64,000 nucleotides of DNA from Methylocystis heyeri. Its GTDB lineage: Bacteria; Pseudomonadota; Alphaproteobacteria; Rhizobiales; Beijerinckiaceae. The notes beneath the pieces are model-generated. The model had not been told where the DNA came from. It made no database searches and saw nothing but the letters and a program-made list of their open reading frames with translations. Shown here piece after piece: positions 37,139-46,456 of the stretch (within the stretch, counting starts at the first letter, position 1; each line of letters begins with the position of its first letter). The position numbers were made by a program, and so were the translations under genes. The stretch is taken from assembly GCF_004802635.2 (NCBI RefSeq), contig NZ_CP046052.1:372001-436000 (forward strand), written 5' to 3'.

Positions 37139-38776
37139 CTATTCCTGTATCCGCAGCCCCACGAGAAATACATTTGCGGTGTAATCGTCGCCCGCCGTAT
37201 TGCTCGTCAGCCGCTCGTGGGAATAGCTCGCCTTCACGGCCACCGATCGCGTGATCTTGTATTCCAGCTTCACGCCCGCGGTGTAGCCTTTTTCCAGGAT
37301 ATCCGCGCCCTGGTAATTGTTGGTGAAATAGCTGCCGACCGCCGAGACGGTCAGGTTGCGCAGCAGGTCGTGGGAGAGCTGTCCCGTGACGGTGTGGGTC
37401 AGGGCGCCGGAGGCGTTTTGCACCGTCGTTTCGTTGAGCGTCGTCGCGATCCGCAGCGTCGCGGTCGTGAGCGGGGTCGGGGTGTAGATCAGGGCGGCGT
37501 CGACCGTCGGGCCGCGCAGTTGCGGCAGGCGGATGTCCTTGTAGCTGCGCTCGGCGTATCCGCCGGAGGACTCGCCGCGCAGGAGGTCGCTGATCTTGAT
37601 TTCCGCGCCCGCCCGCGCCGCGACGCCATCGCTGTCGCGCGCATAGCCCCACGGGTCCCTGTAGGCGTCGTGAATGCGGGTGTCGTAGGTCGCTTCGGCG
37701 AAAGGCTTCAGGGCCGGCGACACTTCATAGGCCACCCTGCCGGAGACGCCGTAGTCGTTGAAGTCGGTGCTGACGAGATCGAGGCTGGTGCCGTCGCTGT
37801 AATAGGCGTCCTGATACATGGTCCGGTCGAAGGAGCCGCGCAGCGTCACCTCCAGCCGGTTGAATTTCTGAGTCACGCCGTCGCTCGTGCCCACCGAGAA
37901 GATGATGGGACGATTGATCACGGTGACGTTAGGCAGCCCGGAGGAAATAGCCGGCGCGCCGGGTCTCTGGGTGTCGAGCGTGAACCGCCCGGCCGTGACG
38001 AAGGAGGTGTCCCTGGTGATTTCGTAGCGGCCCGAGAATGCGCCGGCGCCGTCGGGCCGATTGGCCTGCTGGTAATCGAAATAATCCGCATAACCCAAGC
38101 GCATGTCGGCCTGGAAATCGTCCCGCGCCCAGTCTGAGCGCAGTTTGAAGCCGGCGTCCGCCCGGAACAACTTCGAACCGGTCGGATTGGAGGTCGAGGA
38201 AAGCCGATCCGGGTTGCTGTCGTAGCCGGTCGAGGTTTCGATGAAAGGCGTCAGGCGAAGCGAGCCGATCCCGATGCCGACCGGATCATAGGGATTGGTT
38301 TCGACCTTGGGCCTCGCCTTCGCCCTGATGGTCTGGGGCGCCGCGACGGTCGGCGGGATTTCGGGCGCGGGGTCGCCCTCCTTGCGGCGCATTCGGGCGA
38401 GGCGCCGCGCCACGGCCGAGGACTTGTAGGCTTCCAGCGCCGGCAGCGGATTTTTGGGCTGGCGGGGCGCGCCCGCATGGGTGCGCGCGGGAGGATAGCG
38501 CTTCGGCAGCTTGGTTTTGGGAAGCGGCGCGCCGTAATTCGAGCCTTGGGATTGGCTGTCCGCGCCTCTCAGCCCGCTGCGCATCTGGTCGACGTCGATG
38601 GAGGAATCGTCCCGCAGGCGCGGCGCGCGGCCGTCGGAGGTCGAGAGCGGCGGCGGCGATTGGCTGGGCGGCGATTGGCTGGGGAAAGTCTGCGCCAGAG
38701 CGCGCGCCGCGAACGCCATGGCGATGGCGAGCGCAAAGGGCGCAGCTGCTCGGCTGTAAACTCTCCGGGGCGGCAA
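37139..38776 (-). CDS. Outer-membrane beta-barrel protein with Pro-rich N-terminal region
   Basis: A 545-residue exported protein. The best start is TTG at 38776, with GAGGA 5 bases before it, giving a leader ending in ARALAQ. A disordered Pro/Ser/Arg-rich region (about 30-165) is followed by a barrel of amphipathic strands from about residue 170 (GIGIGSLRLTPFIETSTGYDSN) to the end. Many strands alternate aromatic/polar residues (RADAGFKLRSDWARDDFQAD). It resembles the putative beta-barrel family (BBP2-like) found next to exopolysaccharide genes in Hyphomicrobiales. The flippase directly downstream supports a surface-glycan role. Confidence 0.75.
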   Translation of the reverse strand: MPPRRVYSRAAAPFALAIAMAFAARALAQTFPSQSPPSQSPPPLSTSDGRAPRLRDDSSIDVDQMRSGLRGADSQSQGSNYGAPLPKTKLPKRYPPARTHAGAPRQPKNPLPALEAYKSSAVARRLARMRRKEGDPAPEIPPTVAAPQTIRAKARPKVETNPYDPVGIGIGSLRLTPFIETSTGYDSNPDRLSSTSNPTGSKLFRADAGFKLRSDWARDDFQADMRLGYADYFDYQQANRPDGAGAFSGRYEITRDTSFVTAGRFTLDTQRPGAPAISSGLPNVTVINRPIIFSVGTSDGVTQKFNRLEVTLRGSFDRTMYQDAYYSDGTSLDLVSTDFNDYGVSGRVAYEVSPALKPFAEATYDTRIHDAYRDPWGYARDSDGVAARAGAEIKISDLLRGESSGGYAERSYKDIRLPQLRGPTVDAALIYTPTPLTTATLRIATTLNETTVQNASGALTHTVTGQLSHDLLRNLTVSAVGSYFTNNYQGADILEKGYTAGVKLEYKITRSVAVKASYSHERLTSNTAGDDYTANVFLVGLRIQE

Positions 38777-38867
38777 TCTATCCTCGCGCAGACGTCGAGC
38801 CGATCCAGGGGGCGGCTACGATCATCAGCGATAAGGACTTATGGTTAACGCGCGCTTACCGGGAGCC

Positions 38868-38919
38868 CTGGAGCGCATCCGCAAAAGAGGATGCGCCTTC
38901 GCGTTGAAACGCGCTCCAG
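38868..38919. repeat. Nested palindrome after gapR
   Basis: Outer arms ctggagcgc and gcgctccag enclose an inner gcgcatcc/ggatgcgc hairpin. It has the look of the other dispersed repeats here and could end gapR transcription on the minus strand. Confidence 0.5.
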
Positions 38920-38938
38920 ACTTCATGCCAGGCCCCAA

Positions 38939-39181
38939 TTACTCCATGCCGAGGGCGGCGAGATAGAGTCCCAGGATCTCTTCTTCTTCCTCGCGCTTGC
39001 TCTTGTCCTGGCGGCGCAGCGAAACGATCTTGCGGATGATCTTGGGGTCGAAGCCGGTGCCTTTGGCCTCGCCATAGACATCCTTGATGTCGTCGGCGAT
39101 CGCCCGCTTCTCTTCTTCGAGCTTTTCGATGCGTTCGATGAAGGCCTTGAGATGGCCTCCATCGACCAGATTGTTGTCCAT
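38939..39181 (-). CDS. gapR: GapR family DNA-binding protein (DUF2312)
   Basis: An 80-residue protein of the DUF2312 family. In Caulobacter, GapR encircles overtwisted DNA ahead of forks and RNA polymerase and stimulates topoisomerases. The whole sequence matches the family: [23 protein letters not shown] coiled-coil, then [23 protein letters not shown] and the acidic/basic [17 protein letters not shown] end. It is a single-gene unit with a palindrome behind it. Confidence 0.94.
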   Translation of the reverse strand: MDNNLVDGGHLKAFIERIEKLEEEKRAIADDIKDVYGEAKGTGFDPKIIRKIVSLRRQDKSKREEEEEILGLYLAALGME

Positions 39182-39447
39182 CGGCGGTTCCCGGGGGGTT
39201 GCGCGCGGAGCGCATGGCTCGCAGCGCGTGTGAGGGCCGAGGGGCTACGCCCTCGGCGGGATGATTCCGTTTGAGGCATGCAACGGGCGCGCGCGCGCCG
39301 TCAAGCCGCTTGCGCGGGAATTCCCGTTATCCACCTCTCCATCCGCCCCGATTGCTCGTCCAAGACCCCATTCGCCCAACCAACCCGCTTGAAAAGCTTG
39401 TCGCAGTCGACGACATTTGCGTCGTCGAGCAAAAGAGGCGGTCATAA

Positions 39448-39966
39448 ATGAGTCGCAGCGATGGGCTTCAACCTCGCCCCGTCGAGAACATAGGGCCGCG
39501 CATTCCGCGCGCAGCGCTGGAGGGGGTGCGCACCCGGCGCATCACCGCGGTGGCGCTCGATTTCCTGATCGTCTCATTCCTGTCGGCGCTGCTGTTTACA
39601 GGCCTCCTGTTGCTGAGCTTCGGCATGACGGCCATACTGCTGCCGCCGATATTCCCGCTCGTCGCCTTTTTTTACAACGGTTTGACCGTGTCGGGCTGGC
39701 GGATGGCGACCCCGGGAATGCGTCTCGTGGATCTCGAGGTGCGCACTATGGAGGGGCGGCCGGTTCCCTTCATCAACGCGGCGGTCCATGCCGTGCTGTT
39801 TTACGTCACCACGCTCGCGCCGCCTTTGTTGCTGGTCTCCTTCATAACCTCTGACAAGCGTTGCCTGCATGATATTCTGGCCGATGTAATAGTGCTTCGC
39901 CGGGCGGACACGCGGATCGGCTTCCGCCCGGACTTCGAAGGCGCCGATCGGATCGAAAAGGACTAA
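39448..39966 (+). CDS. RDD family membrane protein
   Basis: A 172-residue protein with the RDD domain. TRRITAVALDFLIVSFLSALL has the Arg and Asp of the domain name in the first helix. GLTVSGWRMATPGMRLVDLEV is the conserved T-x-G-K/M region, and CLHDILADVIVLR ends the domain. There are two to three hydrophobic helices. Some RDD proteins act in ion or solute transport. None can be assigned here. The bpt start follows after 6 bp, so the two are probably one transcript. Confidence 0.88.
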   Translation: MSRSDGLQPRPVENIGPRIPRAALEGVRTRRITAVALDFLIVSFLSALLFTGLLLLSFGMTAILLPPIFPLVAFFYNGLTVSGWRMATPGMRLVDLEVRTMEGRPVPFINAAVHAVLFYVTTLAPPLLLVSFITSDKRCLHDILADVIVLRRADTRIGFRPDFEGADRIEKD

Positions 39967-39972
39967 AGCCAC

Positions 39973-40689
39973 GTGACCAGAGAGCTTCGGGACGCGCCGC
40001 AGTTCTATCTCACGGCGCCGACGCCATGCCCTTATCTGCCCGGCCGCGACGAACGCAAGGTTTTCACCCATCTCATCGGCCGCCGGGCCGTGGCCCTGAA
40101 CGACACTTTGACCCAGTCCGGTTTCCGGCGTTCCCAGACGATCGCCTATCGGCCGGCCTGCGAATCCTGCAGGCGTTGCGTCTCCGTCCGGGTGAAGGCG
40201 AACGACTTCGCTCTGTCGCGCGGGTTCCGGCGCGTCCTCAAGCGTAATGAAAACCTCGTCGGGGAAGCCCGGCCGCCCCGCGCGACGGCTGAGCAATATC
40301 GGCTGTTCCGCGCCTATGTCGAAGCCCGCCATTACGACGGCGGCATGGCGGACATGGGCTTTTCCGACTTTCAGATGATGGTCGAGGACAGCCATGTAGA
40401 GACGCGGATGCTGGAATACCGCGATGACACGGGCAGGCTGGCGGCCACCTGCCTCACCGACCATCTCGCCGATGGATTGTCGATGGTCTATTCCTTCTAC
40501 GAGCCGCAGTTCGAACGGCGTTCGCTCGGCGCCTTCATGATTCTCGACCATATGGCCCGGACCCGGGAGCTCGACCTCGAGCACCTCTATCTCGGCTATT
40601 GGGTCGAGGGGTCACCCAAAATGGATTACAAAGCCCGCTTTCTGCCCCAGGAGCGGCTGAGCATGGACGGCTGGCGCAGGATCGAGTGA
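39973..40689 (+). CDS. bpt: Aspartate/glutamate leucyltransferase
   Basis: A 238-residue Leu/Phe-tRNA-protein transferase of the bacterial Bpt type. It adds leucine to N-terminal Asp or Glu and so targets proteins to ClpS-ClpAP in the N-end rule. The N-terminal [16 protein letters not shown] and [15 protein letters not shown] cysteine cluster, [11 protein letters not shown], and the C-terminal [18 protein letters not shown] are all family hallmarks. The start is GTG at 39973. Confidence 0.95.
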   Translation: MTRELRDAPQFYLTAPTPCPYLPGRDERKVFTHLIGRRAVALNDTLTQSGFRRSQTIAYRPACESCRRCVSVRVKANDFALSRGFRRVLKRNENLVGEARPPRATAEQYRLFRAYVEARHYDGGMADMGFSDFQMMVEDSHVETRMLEYRDDTGRLAATCLTDHLADGLSMVYSFYEPQFERRSLGAFMILDHMARTRELDLEHLYLGYWVEGSPKMDYKARFLPQERLSMDGWRRIE

Positions 40690-40739
40690 GCGCCCGGGCG
40701 CTCGAAGCGCCGCCCGCGCGTCTTGCGCCGGGAACTCGA

Positions 40740-40770
40740 AAATCGGGCCAGGCCGTTTCCGGGCCGATTT
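40740..40770 (+). terminator. Possible terminator after bpt
   Basis: aaatcgg pairs with ccgattt around a GC-rich interior, 51 bp past the bpt stop, without a clear U-run. Confidence 0.35.
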
Positions 40771-40887
40771 GGCGCCGGCTGTCACAAAATAGCCGGACTA
40801 TTGGGGCGTTGTTAACTCAAAAATGCACTTCTAATTGGAACACGGCGACCGCGCGCGGCGTGCGGCGCGCCATTTCTTTGTGAAAGC

Positions 40888-42228
40888 ATGCGCAATCGGA
40901 GCTGTCCCTTGCTCGTTATGAAAACCTGTCGCCTTTCCGCCCCCGCTCTGGCATGCGGAGCGGCTGCGCTGATCTCCCTGGCGCCGCCAGCCCGCGCCGC
41001 CTCATCGGATCCCTATGACGGGCAGGCCGAGTGGGCCCAGCGCTACGACGCGGCCGAGCGCCTTACGGTGTCGCGGTCGACGACGCCCATCCTCTCGCCG
41101 CAGACCGTCGCGGCCACCGAGGAGGCCATCCAGCGTTATCAGCAGATCGTCGCGAGCGGCGGTTGGCCCACGGTCCCGTCCGGGCAGCAGCTTCGCCTCG
41201 GCTCGAGCGGCCCGGCGGTGGTCGCGCTGCGCCGCCGGCTGATCGTCTCCGGCGACATCGGCTCGGAAACCGGCGGCAGTCCCGTGTTCGATTCCTATGT
41301 CGAGGCCGGGATCCGCCGCTTTCAGGCCCGTCACGGAATCAGTGAAACGGGCGTCGTCAACCAGCAGACGGCCGCCGCCCTCAATGTGTCCGCCGAAACC
41401 CGGCTTCGCCAGCTCGAAATCAACCTGGTTCGCCTGCGCAGTTTTTCCCGCGACCTCGGCAATCGTTACGTGACCGCCAATATTCCGGCGGCTTCGGTCG
41501 AGACGGTCGAGAACGGCGCCGTCGTGACCCACCATATCGCCGGAGTGGGGAAGATCGACCGCCAGTCGCCGGTCATGCAGACCAAGGCGATCCAGATCAA
41601 TTTCAATCCGTTCTGGACCGTGCCGGCGTCTGTGATCCGCAAGGATCTCATCCCCAAGATGCAGGCGGACCCCAATTATCTGCACGACAACCATATCCGC
41701 GTCTACAATAAGGACAATCAGGAACTGCAGCCCGAGCAGATCAATTGGCGCTCGATGGAGGCGCTCAATTATCGTTTCCGCCAGGACACGGGCGGAGACT
41801 TCAATTCGCTCGGCGTCGTGCGCATCGACATCGCCAACCCCTATGGCGTCTATATGCACGATACTCCGGCCAAGGGCGTGTTCGGCGACGATTTCCGCTT
41901 TGTTTCGTCGGGGTGCATACGCCTTCAGAACGTGCGCGACTATGTCGCCTGGCTGCTGAAGGAAAATCCGGGTTGGGACCGCGACCACATCGACGAAGTC
42001 ATTCGCTCCGGCGAGCGCGTCGACGTGAAGCTCGAACCGGCTGTCCCGGTCTATTGGGTCTATGTCACCGCCTGGGGAGGTCCCGACGGCGTGACCCAGT
42101 TCCGCGAGGATATCTATCTGAAGGACGGCTTTGGCGGCGCTCCCAGCGCCGCGGCCCAGCAGGGGCGTCCCGTGGCCCAGAACACCCAGTCGGGCAACAG
42201 GCTCGATCCGCGCGACGACGAGCAATAG
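40888..42228 (+). CDS. L,D-transpeptidase (YcbB/LdtD-like)
   Basis: A 446-residue exported enzyme that forms 3-3 cross-links in peptidoglycan or attaches proteins to it. After an N-terminal leader (signal-like ALACGAAALISLAPPARAA) comes a peptidoglycan-binding domain (LGSSGPAVVALRRRLIVSGDI...VEAGIRRFQARHG). The YkuD domain carries the catalytic motif MHDTPAKGVFGDDFRFVSSGCIRLQN, with His and Cys in HD...SSGCIR. An internal ATG at 40918 is an alternative start and also leaves a leader. Confidence 0.9.
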   Translation: MRNRSCPLLVMKTCRLSAPALACGAAALISLAPPARAASSDPYDGQAEWAQRYDAAERLTVSRSTTPILSPQTVAATEEAIQRYQQIVASGGWPTVPSGQQLRLGSSGPAVVALRRRLIVSGDIGSETGGSPVFDSYVEAGIRRFQARHGISETGVVNQQTAAALNVSAETRLRQLEINLVRLRSFSRDLGNRYVTANIPAASVETVENGAVVTHHIAGVGKIDRQSPVMQTKAIQINFNPFWTVPASVIRKDLIPKMQADPNYLHDNHIRVYNKDNQELQPEQINWRSMEALNYRFRQDTGGDFNSLGVVRIDIANPYGVYMHDTPAKGVFGDDFRFVSSGCIRLQNVRDYVAWLLKENPGWDRDHIDEVIRSGERVDVKLEPAVPVYWVYVTAWGGPDGVTQFREDIYLKDGFGGAPSAAAQQGRPVAQNTQSGNRLDPRDDEQ

Positions 42229-42345
42229 CGAGCGCCTTCGGCAGGTTGCGCGGTCGCCATAAACGACCGCGCCCGCCGCAGGGGCTCAGGGCAAGGGGAC
42301 TGATTTTCTGGAGAGGCCGTTCCCGAACGGGTCGGCCGGAGACCT

Positions 42346-42762
42346 CTATCGGGAAGCGCGATCCCCGCCGGCGCGACGCGCGCGCCATGTGCCGCCGCAC
42401 ATGTCCGTCGAGCTGGACCAGGCGCCGCTGCCGCCGGCCGCGCTGAGCCTGCCATTGGCGCGGGCCAGATGGCCGTTCGCATCGGAGAAGCGGGCGACGA
42501 AGGTTCCGTCGTTTTCGACATAGCCCCAGGGCTCGGCCGAGAGGCCGGCGGCCGAAGCCACCCGATTCGCCTGGATGGTGAGAGAGCCGGGGACCAGGGC
42601 GGAGCAATTGCCTACGGTCGTCGTGGCCTCGATGGTCCAGGGACCGTCATAGTTGGCGGCTTCGGATGGAGCGGATCGCGCCACCCGCGTTTTGTTCGGC
42701 TGCGCCGCCGCCGGCGCCGAAACGACGGCGGCCGCCAGCGCAAGCACGATCAACTGCTTCAT
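42346..42762 (-). CDS. Small exported protein coupled to mutA
   Basis: A 138-residue protein with a signal peptide (MKQLIVLALAAAVVSAPAAA). The mature region, YDGPWTIEATTTVGNCSALVPGS followed by a Gly/Ser-rich GSGAWSSSTDMCGGTWRARR end with two cysteines, matches a conserved but uncharacterised Hyphomicrobiales family. Its ATG overlaps the stop of the mutase gene (ATGA), so translation is coupled. That is odd for a periplasmic protein with no evident metabolic link. Confidence 0.78.
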   Translation of the reverse strand: MKQLIVLALAAAVVSAPAAAQPNKTRVARSAPSEAANYDGPWTIEATTTVGNCSALVPGSLTIQANRVASAAGLSAEPWGYVENDGTFVARFSDANGHLARANGRLSAAGGSGAWSSSTDMCGGTWRARRAGGDRASR

Positions 42763-44624
42763 TTGGCTTCCTCGATAGCGCGTTGCAACATGTCGTACAT
42801 GTCGCAGCCGGCGAAGATGAAATGGGATACGCCCGCCTTACGGAACGCTTCCTCCATCTCGCCGGGCCGCCCTGCGAGATAAAGCTTGGCTCCGGCGCCG
42901 TTGAGGGCGATGGCGACGGGAGCTGCTGCATCGCAATAAATCCTGTCCGACGAGCAAAGGCAAGCGAGTTTCGCGCCGCTCTCGCGATATGCGCGAACGA
43001 TTTCGGCGCTGTCTTCGGTCTCGGGGCCGAAGGTCGCCTCTACGCCTCCAGCCTCGAAGAAGTTCTTGGCGAAATTGGCCCGCGCCGTGAAAGCGGCGAC
43101 CGGCCCGAGCGTGGCGAGAAACACCCGCGGGCGGGCGCCCGTCGCCGCGAGATGGGCGTCGGAGGCGTCCCGCAGGCGTTCGAATGGTTCCGAAAGCCGC
43201 CTCGGCGCGAGGAGCGGCGAGCGCGGAGCCCCCTGTGGCGCGGCGGCTTCCGAAGCTTCGGCCGAGAAGGGCGCGACGACGCTGAGCGCAGCTTCGTGGA
43301 TATTTGGGAATTCGTTGGAGCCGGTGATCTTGTCTTTGGCGCGAGCGACGTTCCTGGCCCGTTGCCCGAACGCTTCCGCCGCTTTGGCCTGGAAGGCGCC
43401 GCTTTCGAGGGCGCTCGGCAATCCACCCGCGGCTTCGATCTCCTGAAACGCCGTCCAGGCGCGCTCGCACAGCGTGTCGGTCAGAGCCTCGAAACCGCCG
43501 GCGCCGCCGGCCGGATCGTCGACCACGTGAATATAGGACTCGTCCTGCAAAACGAGCTGGGTGTCGCGCGCCAGCCGGCGAGCGAAGGCGTCGGGAGCGC
43601 CCAGCGCCTGGGTGAAGGGCAGCACGGTAATGGCGTCGGCTCCACCCGTGGCGGCGGAAAAGACCGCGATGGTCGCGCGCAGCAGATTGTTCCAGGGATC
43701 GCTGCGGGTGGTCATCCGCCAGGCGGTCTCGGAATGGACCAGCGCCGGGGCGGGCTCGAGGCCGCAAGCCTCCTCGACGCGCTCCCAAAGCCGGCGAAGA
43801 GCGCGGAATTTCGCTACGCCGAGGAATTCGTCGGCGTCGGCGGCGAGCCGGAAGACCAGCAGCTTGCGCGCGGTCTCGATGTCGAGGCCGGCGTCGGCGA
43901 GGGCGCGCAGATAGGCGAGGGCGGCGCTCAGGACGAAACCGAGTTCCTGGGCTTCGGTTCCGCCGGCCGCATGCACGATGCGGGCGTCGGCCGCGACCGC
44001 GCCGTAGGCGAATCCGGCTCCGGCGACGCGTTTGACGCGCTCGGCGAAGCTCTTGCGCTCCTCGCTCCAGGGCGTCGGGAGGAAGCCATGGCGCGCAAGG
44101 GCCCCGAGCGGGTCGAATCCGAAGGAGACGCGGGTGATCGAGGGCTCGATGTGATTCCGGTCGAGCAACCGTATGATCGCGTCGGCGGCGTTCGGCGCGC
44201 GCGGCGAATCCTCCATGAGGAGCGGGATGCCGTAATCGAGGCGAATCTTTTCGAGGATCGCCGCCAGGGTCGGGTCCCCGTCGTCGGCGATCGCGGTTCC
44301 GTAGGCCCCCTGGCCGCCGGGGAAGACCAGATGCAGGCCGGCGGCTCCGTTTTCCAGGTCTTCGAGCGCCTGCGCGTTGGCCGCTTCCGGATCGGACAGA
44401 TCGACGCGGGCGAGAACCGACCAGGGGCCGGGGTTCTGGCGCAGGGCCCGCGGCCCCGGATTCGCCACGCGGTTATAAAGCGGCGCCATTTCCGCGCCGT
44501 CATAGGTCTTAGACACCAGCTTTTCGAACGAGCCGCCCTTGAGGGCGCGTTCGACGGCCTTGCGCCATTGATCTTCGTTCGCCTGTGGAAAAACAGAGGC
44601 CAAGGGCTGGTCTTGTAATGTCAT
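42759..44624 (-). CDS. mutA: Methylmalonyl-CoA mutase, small (beta) subunit
   Basis: A 621-residue protein of the methylmalonyl-CoA mutase family. The heterodimeric mutase interconverts methylmalonyl-CoA and succinyl-CoA in propionate and ethylmalonyl-CoA routes. The barrel region contains PLYNRVANPGPRAL, DPWNNLLRATIAVFSAATGGADAITVLPF and SYIHVVDDPAGGAGGFEALT. The C-terminal flavodoxin-like domain, ANFAKNFFEAGGVEATFGPE, lacks the DxHxxG cobalamin-binding motif, which identifies the non-catalytic small subunit. The start at 44624 (MTLQDQPLASVFPQ) is preferred over a longer upstream frame. The catalytic large subunit is not adjacent. Confidence 0.9.
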   Translation of the reverse strand: MTLQDQPLASVFPQANEDQWRKAVERALKGGSFEKLVSKTYDGAEMAPLYNRVANPGPRALRQNPGPWSVLARVDLSDPEAANAQALEDLENGAAGLHLVFPGGQGAYGTAIADDGDPTLAAILEKIRLDYGIPLLMEDSPRAPNAADAIIRLLDRNHIEPSITRVSFGFDPLGALARHGFLPTPWSEERKSFAERVKRVAGAGFAYGAVAADARIVHAAGGTEAQELGFVLSAALAYLRALADAGLDIETARKLLVFRLAADADEFLGVAKFRALRRLWERVEEACGLEPAPALVHSETAWRMTTRSDPWNNLLRATIAVFSAATGGADAITVLPFTQALGAPDAFARRLARDTQLVLQDESYIHVVDDPAGGAGGFEALTDTLCERAWTAFQEIEAAGGLPSALESGAFQAKAAEAFGQRARNVARAKDKITGSNEFPNIHEAALSVVAPFSAEASEAAAPQGAPRSPLLAPRRLSEPFERLRDASDAHLAATGARPRVFLATLGPVAAFTARANFAKNFFEAGGVEATFGPETEDSAEIVRAYRESGAKLACLCSSDRIYCDAAAPVAIALNGAGAKLYLAGRPGEMEEAFRKAGVSHFIFAGCDMYDMLQRAIEEAK

Positions 44625-44889
44625 CGTCCTCACTCGATCATGGTCGTTCCCGGCCGCTATTTGGCACGAAGCGCGTCTTGTAGCCACACCATTCAGGTCT
44701 GGGGAGGGGGTGGGCTTTATTTTCGCCTTCAAACGCCGTAACCAAGGTTACGGTCCAGGGCGCCGGGCGACTGAACTCGCTTCAGGTCTAACGAACGCGC
44801 CGGTGGCGCTCGCCGACGACAAGGCGGCGGTCGAACCGAAGTCGGCGTTCTCCAGCCTGATAGCCGCAGACCCCGATACGGAGGTGAAT

Positions 44890-45165
44890 GTGACTGAGAA
44901 TCCAAAGGACAAGGCGAAACTGGTCGACGAGATTATCGAGGTCATCGCCGCCGAGGGCATGATCGATCGGTCGAAAGTCACCCCGGACGCTACGATCGAA
45001 AGCCTTGACCTGAAATCCGTGGACATCGTGATGATTCTCACGGCGCTGGAAGAAAAATTCAACGTCTACATCCCGATGGACGGGTCGCTTCAGGAAGCCA
45101 GGGACGTCAAAACCCTGATAGACGCCATCGCAGACCATATCGTTAAAGAAAGAGAGAAGAATTGA
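44890..45165 (+). CDS. Acyl carrier protein, pathway-specific
   Basis: A 91-residue acyl carrier protein. The GTG at 44890 has a GGAGG site 5 bases upstream. A longer reading from 44710 adds a basic, low-quality extension and is rejected. The phosphopantetheine serine is in the variant motif IESLDLKSVDIVMIL (S in LKSVD, where primary AcpP has DSLD). Helix II is acidic, and EEKFNVYIPMDGSLQEARDVKTLIDAI completes the fold. It is the first gene of a seven-gene run, so it should carry the chain built by the genes behind it and not serve general fatty acid synthesis. Confidence 0.85.
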   Translation: MTENPKDKAKLVDEIIEVIAAEGMIDRSKVTPDATIESLDLKSVDIVMILTALEEKFNVYIPMDGSLQEARDVKTLIDAIADHIVKEREKN

Positions 45166-45166
45166 T

Positions 45167-46456
45167 ATGACGGCTTCGCAAGCAGGCGAGAGCCCCGCGC
45201 CTGCGCAAGGCGCCTCGATCAATCGGTGCGATAATCAAAAGAGAATTGTCATCTCCGGCATGGGCGCGGTTTCGGCGGCGGGCATGGGCGCCGGGGCGCT
45301 CTGGCGGGCGGCGCGCGACGGTTTGACGCAGGTGCGGGAGCTCAGGACCGAGCGCCCCTACGACGGACGAATCCGGATCGCGGCGCAGGTGCCCCAATAC
45401 CAAGCTTCCGACCATATCGAATCGAGTCTGCTGCCTTTTTGCGATCCCTTCACGCAAAACGCCATCATAGCCGCGGACGAGGCGGTCGCGCAGGCCGGTT
45501 ACGGCCGGGACGATATCGGCGGCTCCCGCACCGCGGTGATCATCGGCAGCGGCATCGGCGGCATGACCACCATAGATAACGGCCTCTGCCGGTACTACGC
45601 CGAGGGCATTCGTCCCGATCCTTTGAGCGTTCCGCGTCTGATTCCGAGCGCCGCCCCCGCGACTCTCGGCATGCGTTACAGGTGCCTCGGGCCGACTTTC
45701 GCGATCGGCAGCGCCTGCTCCTCGGCCTCGCAGTCGATCGGCCTCGGCCTGCAGATGATCCGTGTCGGTCTCGCCGACAGGGCTCTGGTCGGCGGCTCCG
45801 AGTCCTGCGTCATCAACGGAACCATGCGGGCCTGGGAAGCGCTCCGCGTGATGACGCCCGATTTCTGCCGGCCCTTCTCCACGGGACGCAACGGCATGTC
45901 GCTCGGGGAAGGGGCCGCGGTCTTCGTTCTGGAGACCCTGGAATCCGCGCTGGCGCGCGGACATCGCCCGTTGTGCGAACTGGTGGGATACGGCACGACC
46001 AGCGACGCCAAGGATCCCGTGCGGCCGGACGTGGTCGGGGCCTCGAGCGCCATGGCTCTCGCGCTGGAAGACGCCGGCCTTTCTCCGCAGGACATCGATT
46101 ACATCAACGCCCACGGCACTGCGACGCACGCCAACGACATCACCGAATCGGAGGCGATCCTGCGCGTCTTCGGAGACGATTACGGCCGCAGGGTTCCGGT
46201 GTCCTCGACAAAACCCGTGCATGGCCATGCGCTGGGAGCGGGCGGTGGACTCGAGCTTACAATCACCATCAACGCCTTGCGGGAGCAGGTGGCTCCTCCG
46301 ACCATCAATTTCCTCGAAGCGGATCCGCGCTGCCCGATCGACGCCGTCCCGAATGTGGCGCGTCCCCTCAAGATCGACGTGGCCATGTCGAATTCCTTCG
46401 CTTTCGGCGGCATCAACGCCGTGCTGATCGTACGGGCGTTGGGCGATGGAGCGTGA
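45167..46456 (+). CDS. Beta-ketoacyl-ACP synthase (KAS II/FabF-like)
   Basis: A 429-residue ketosynthase that condenses an acyl group with malonyl-ACP. The C-H-H triad is complete: FAIGSACSSASQS (Cys), INAHGTATHANDITE (His) and STKPVHGHALGAGG (His). The N-terminal extension (about 25 residues) is rich in Ala, Gly and Pro and not conserved. It starts 2 bp after the ACP stop and its end overlaps the next gene by 11 bp. Confidence 0.9.
   Translation: MTASQAGESPAPAQGASINRCDNQKRIVISGMGAVSAAGMGAGALWRAARDGLTQVRELRTERPYDGRIRIAAQVPQYQASDHIESSLLPFCDPFTQNAIIAADEAVAQAGYGRDDIGGSRTAVIIGSGIGGMTTIDNGLCRYYAEGIRPDPLSVPRLIPSAAPATLGMRYRCLGPTFAIGSACSSASQSIGLGLQMIRVGLADRALVGGSESCVINGTMRAWEALRVMTPDFCRPFSTGRNGMSLGEGAAVFVLETLESALARGHRPLCELVGYGTTSDAKDPVRPDVVGASSAMALALEDAGLSPQDIDYINAHGTATHANDITESEAILRVFGDDYGRRVPVSSTKPVHGHALGAGGGLELTITINALREQVAPPTINFLEADPRCPIDAVPNVARPLKIDVAMSNSFAFGGINAVLIVRALGDGA

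Noticed and set aside
36068-38137. 689-codon plus-strand frame
   Set aside because: It is antisense to the flippase and barrel genes, with no domain or leader.
42666-44618. 650-codon plus-strand frame
   Set aside because: It is antisense to mutA, and the protein reads as GC-biased noise.
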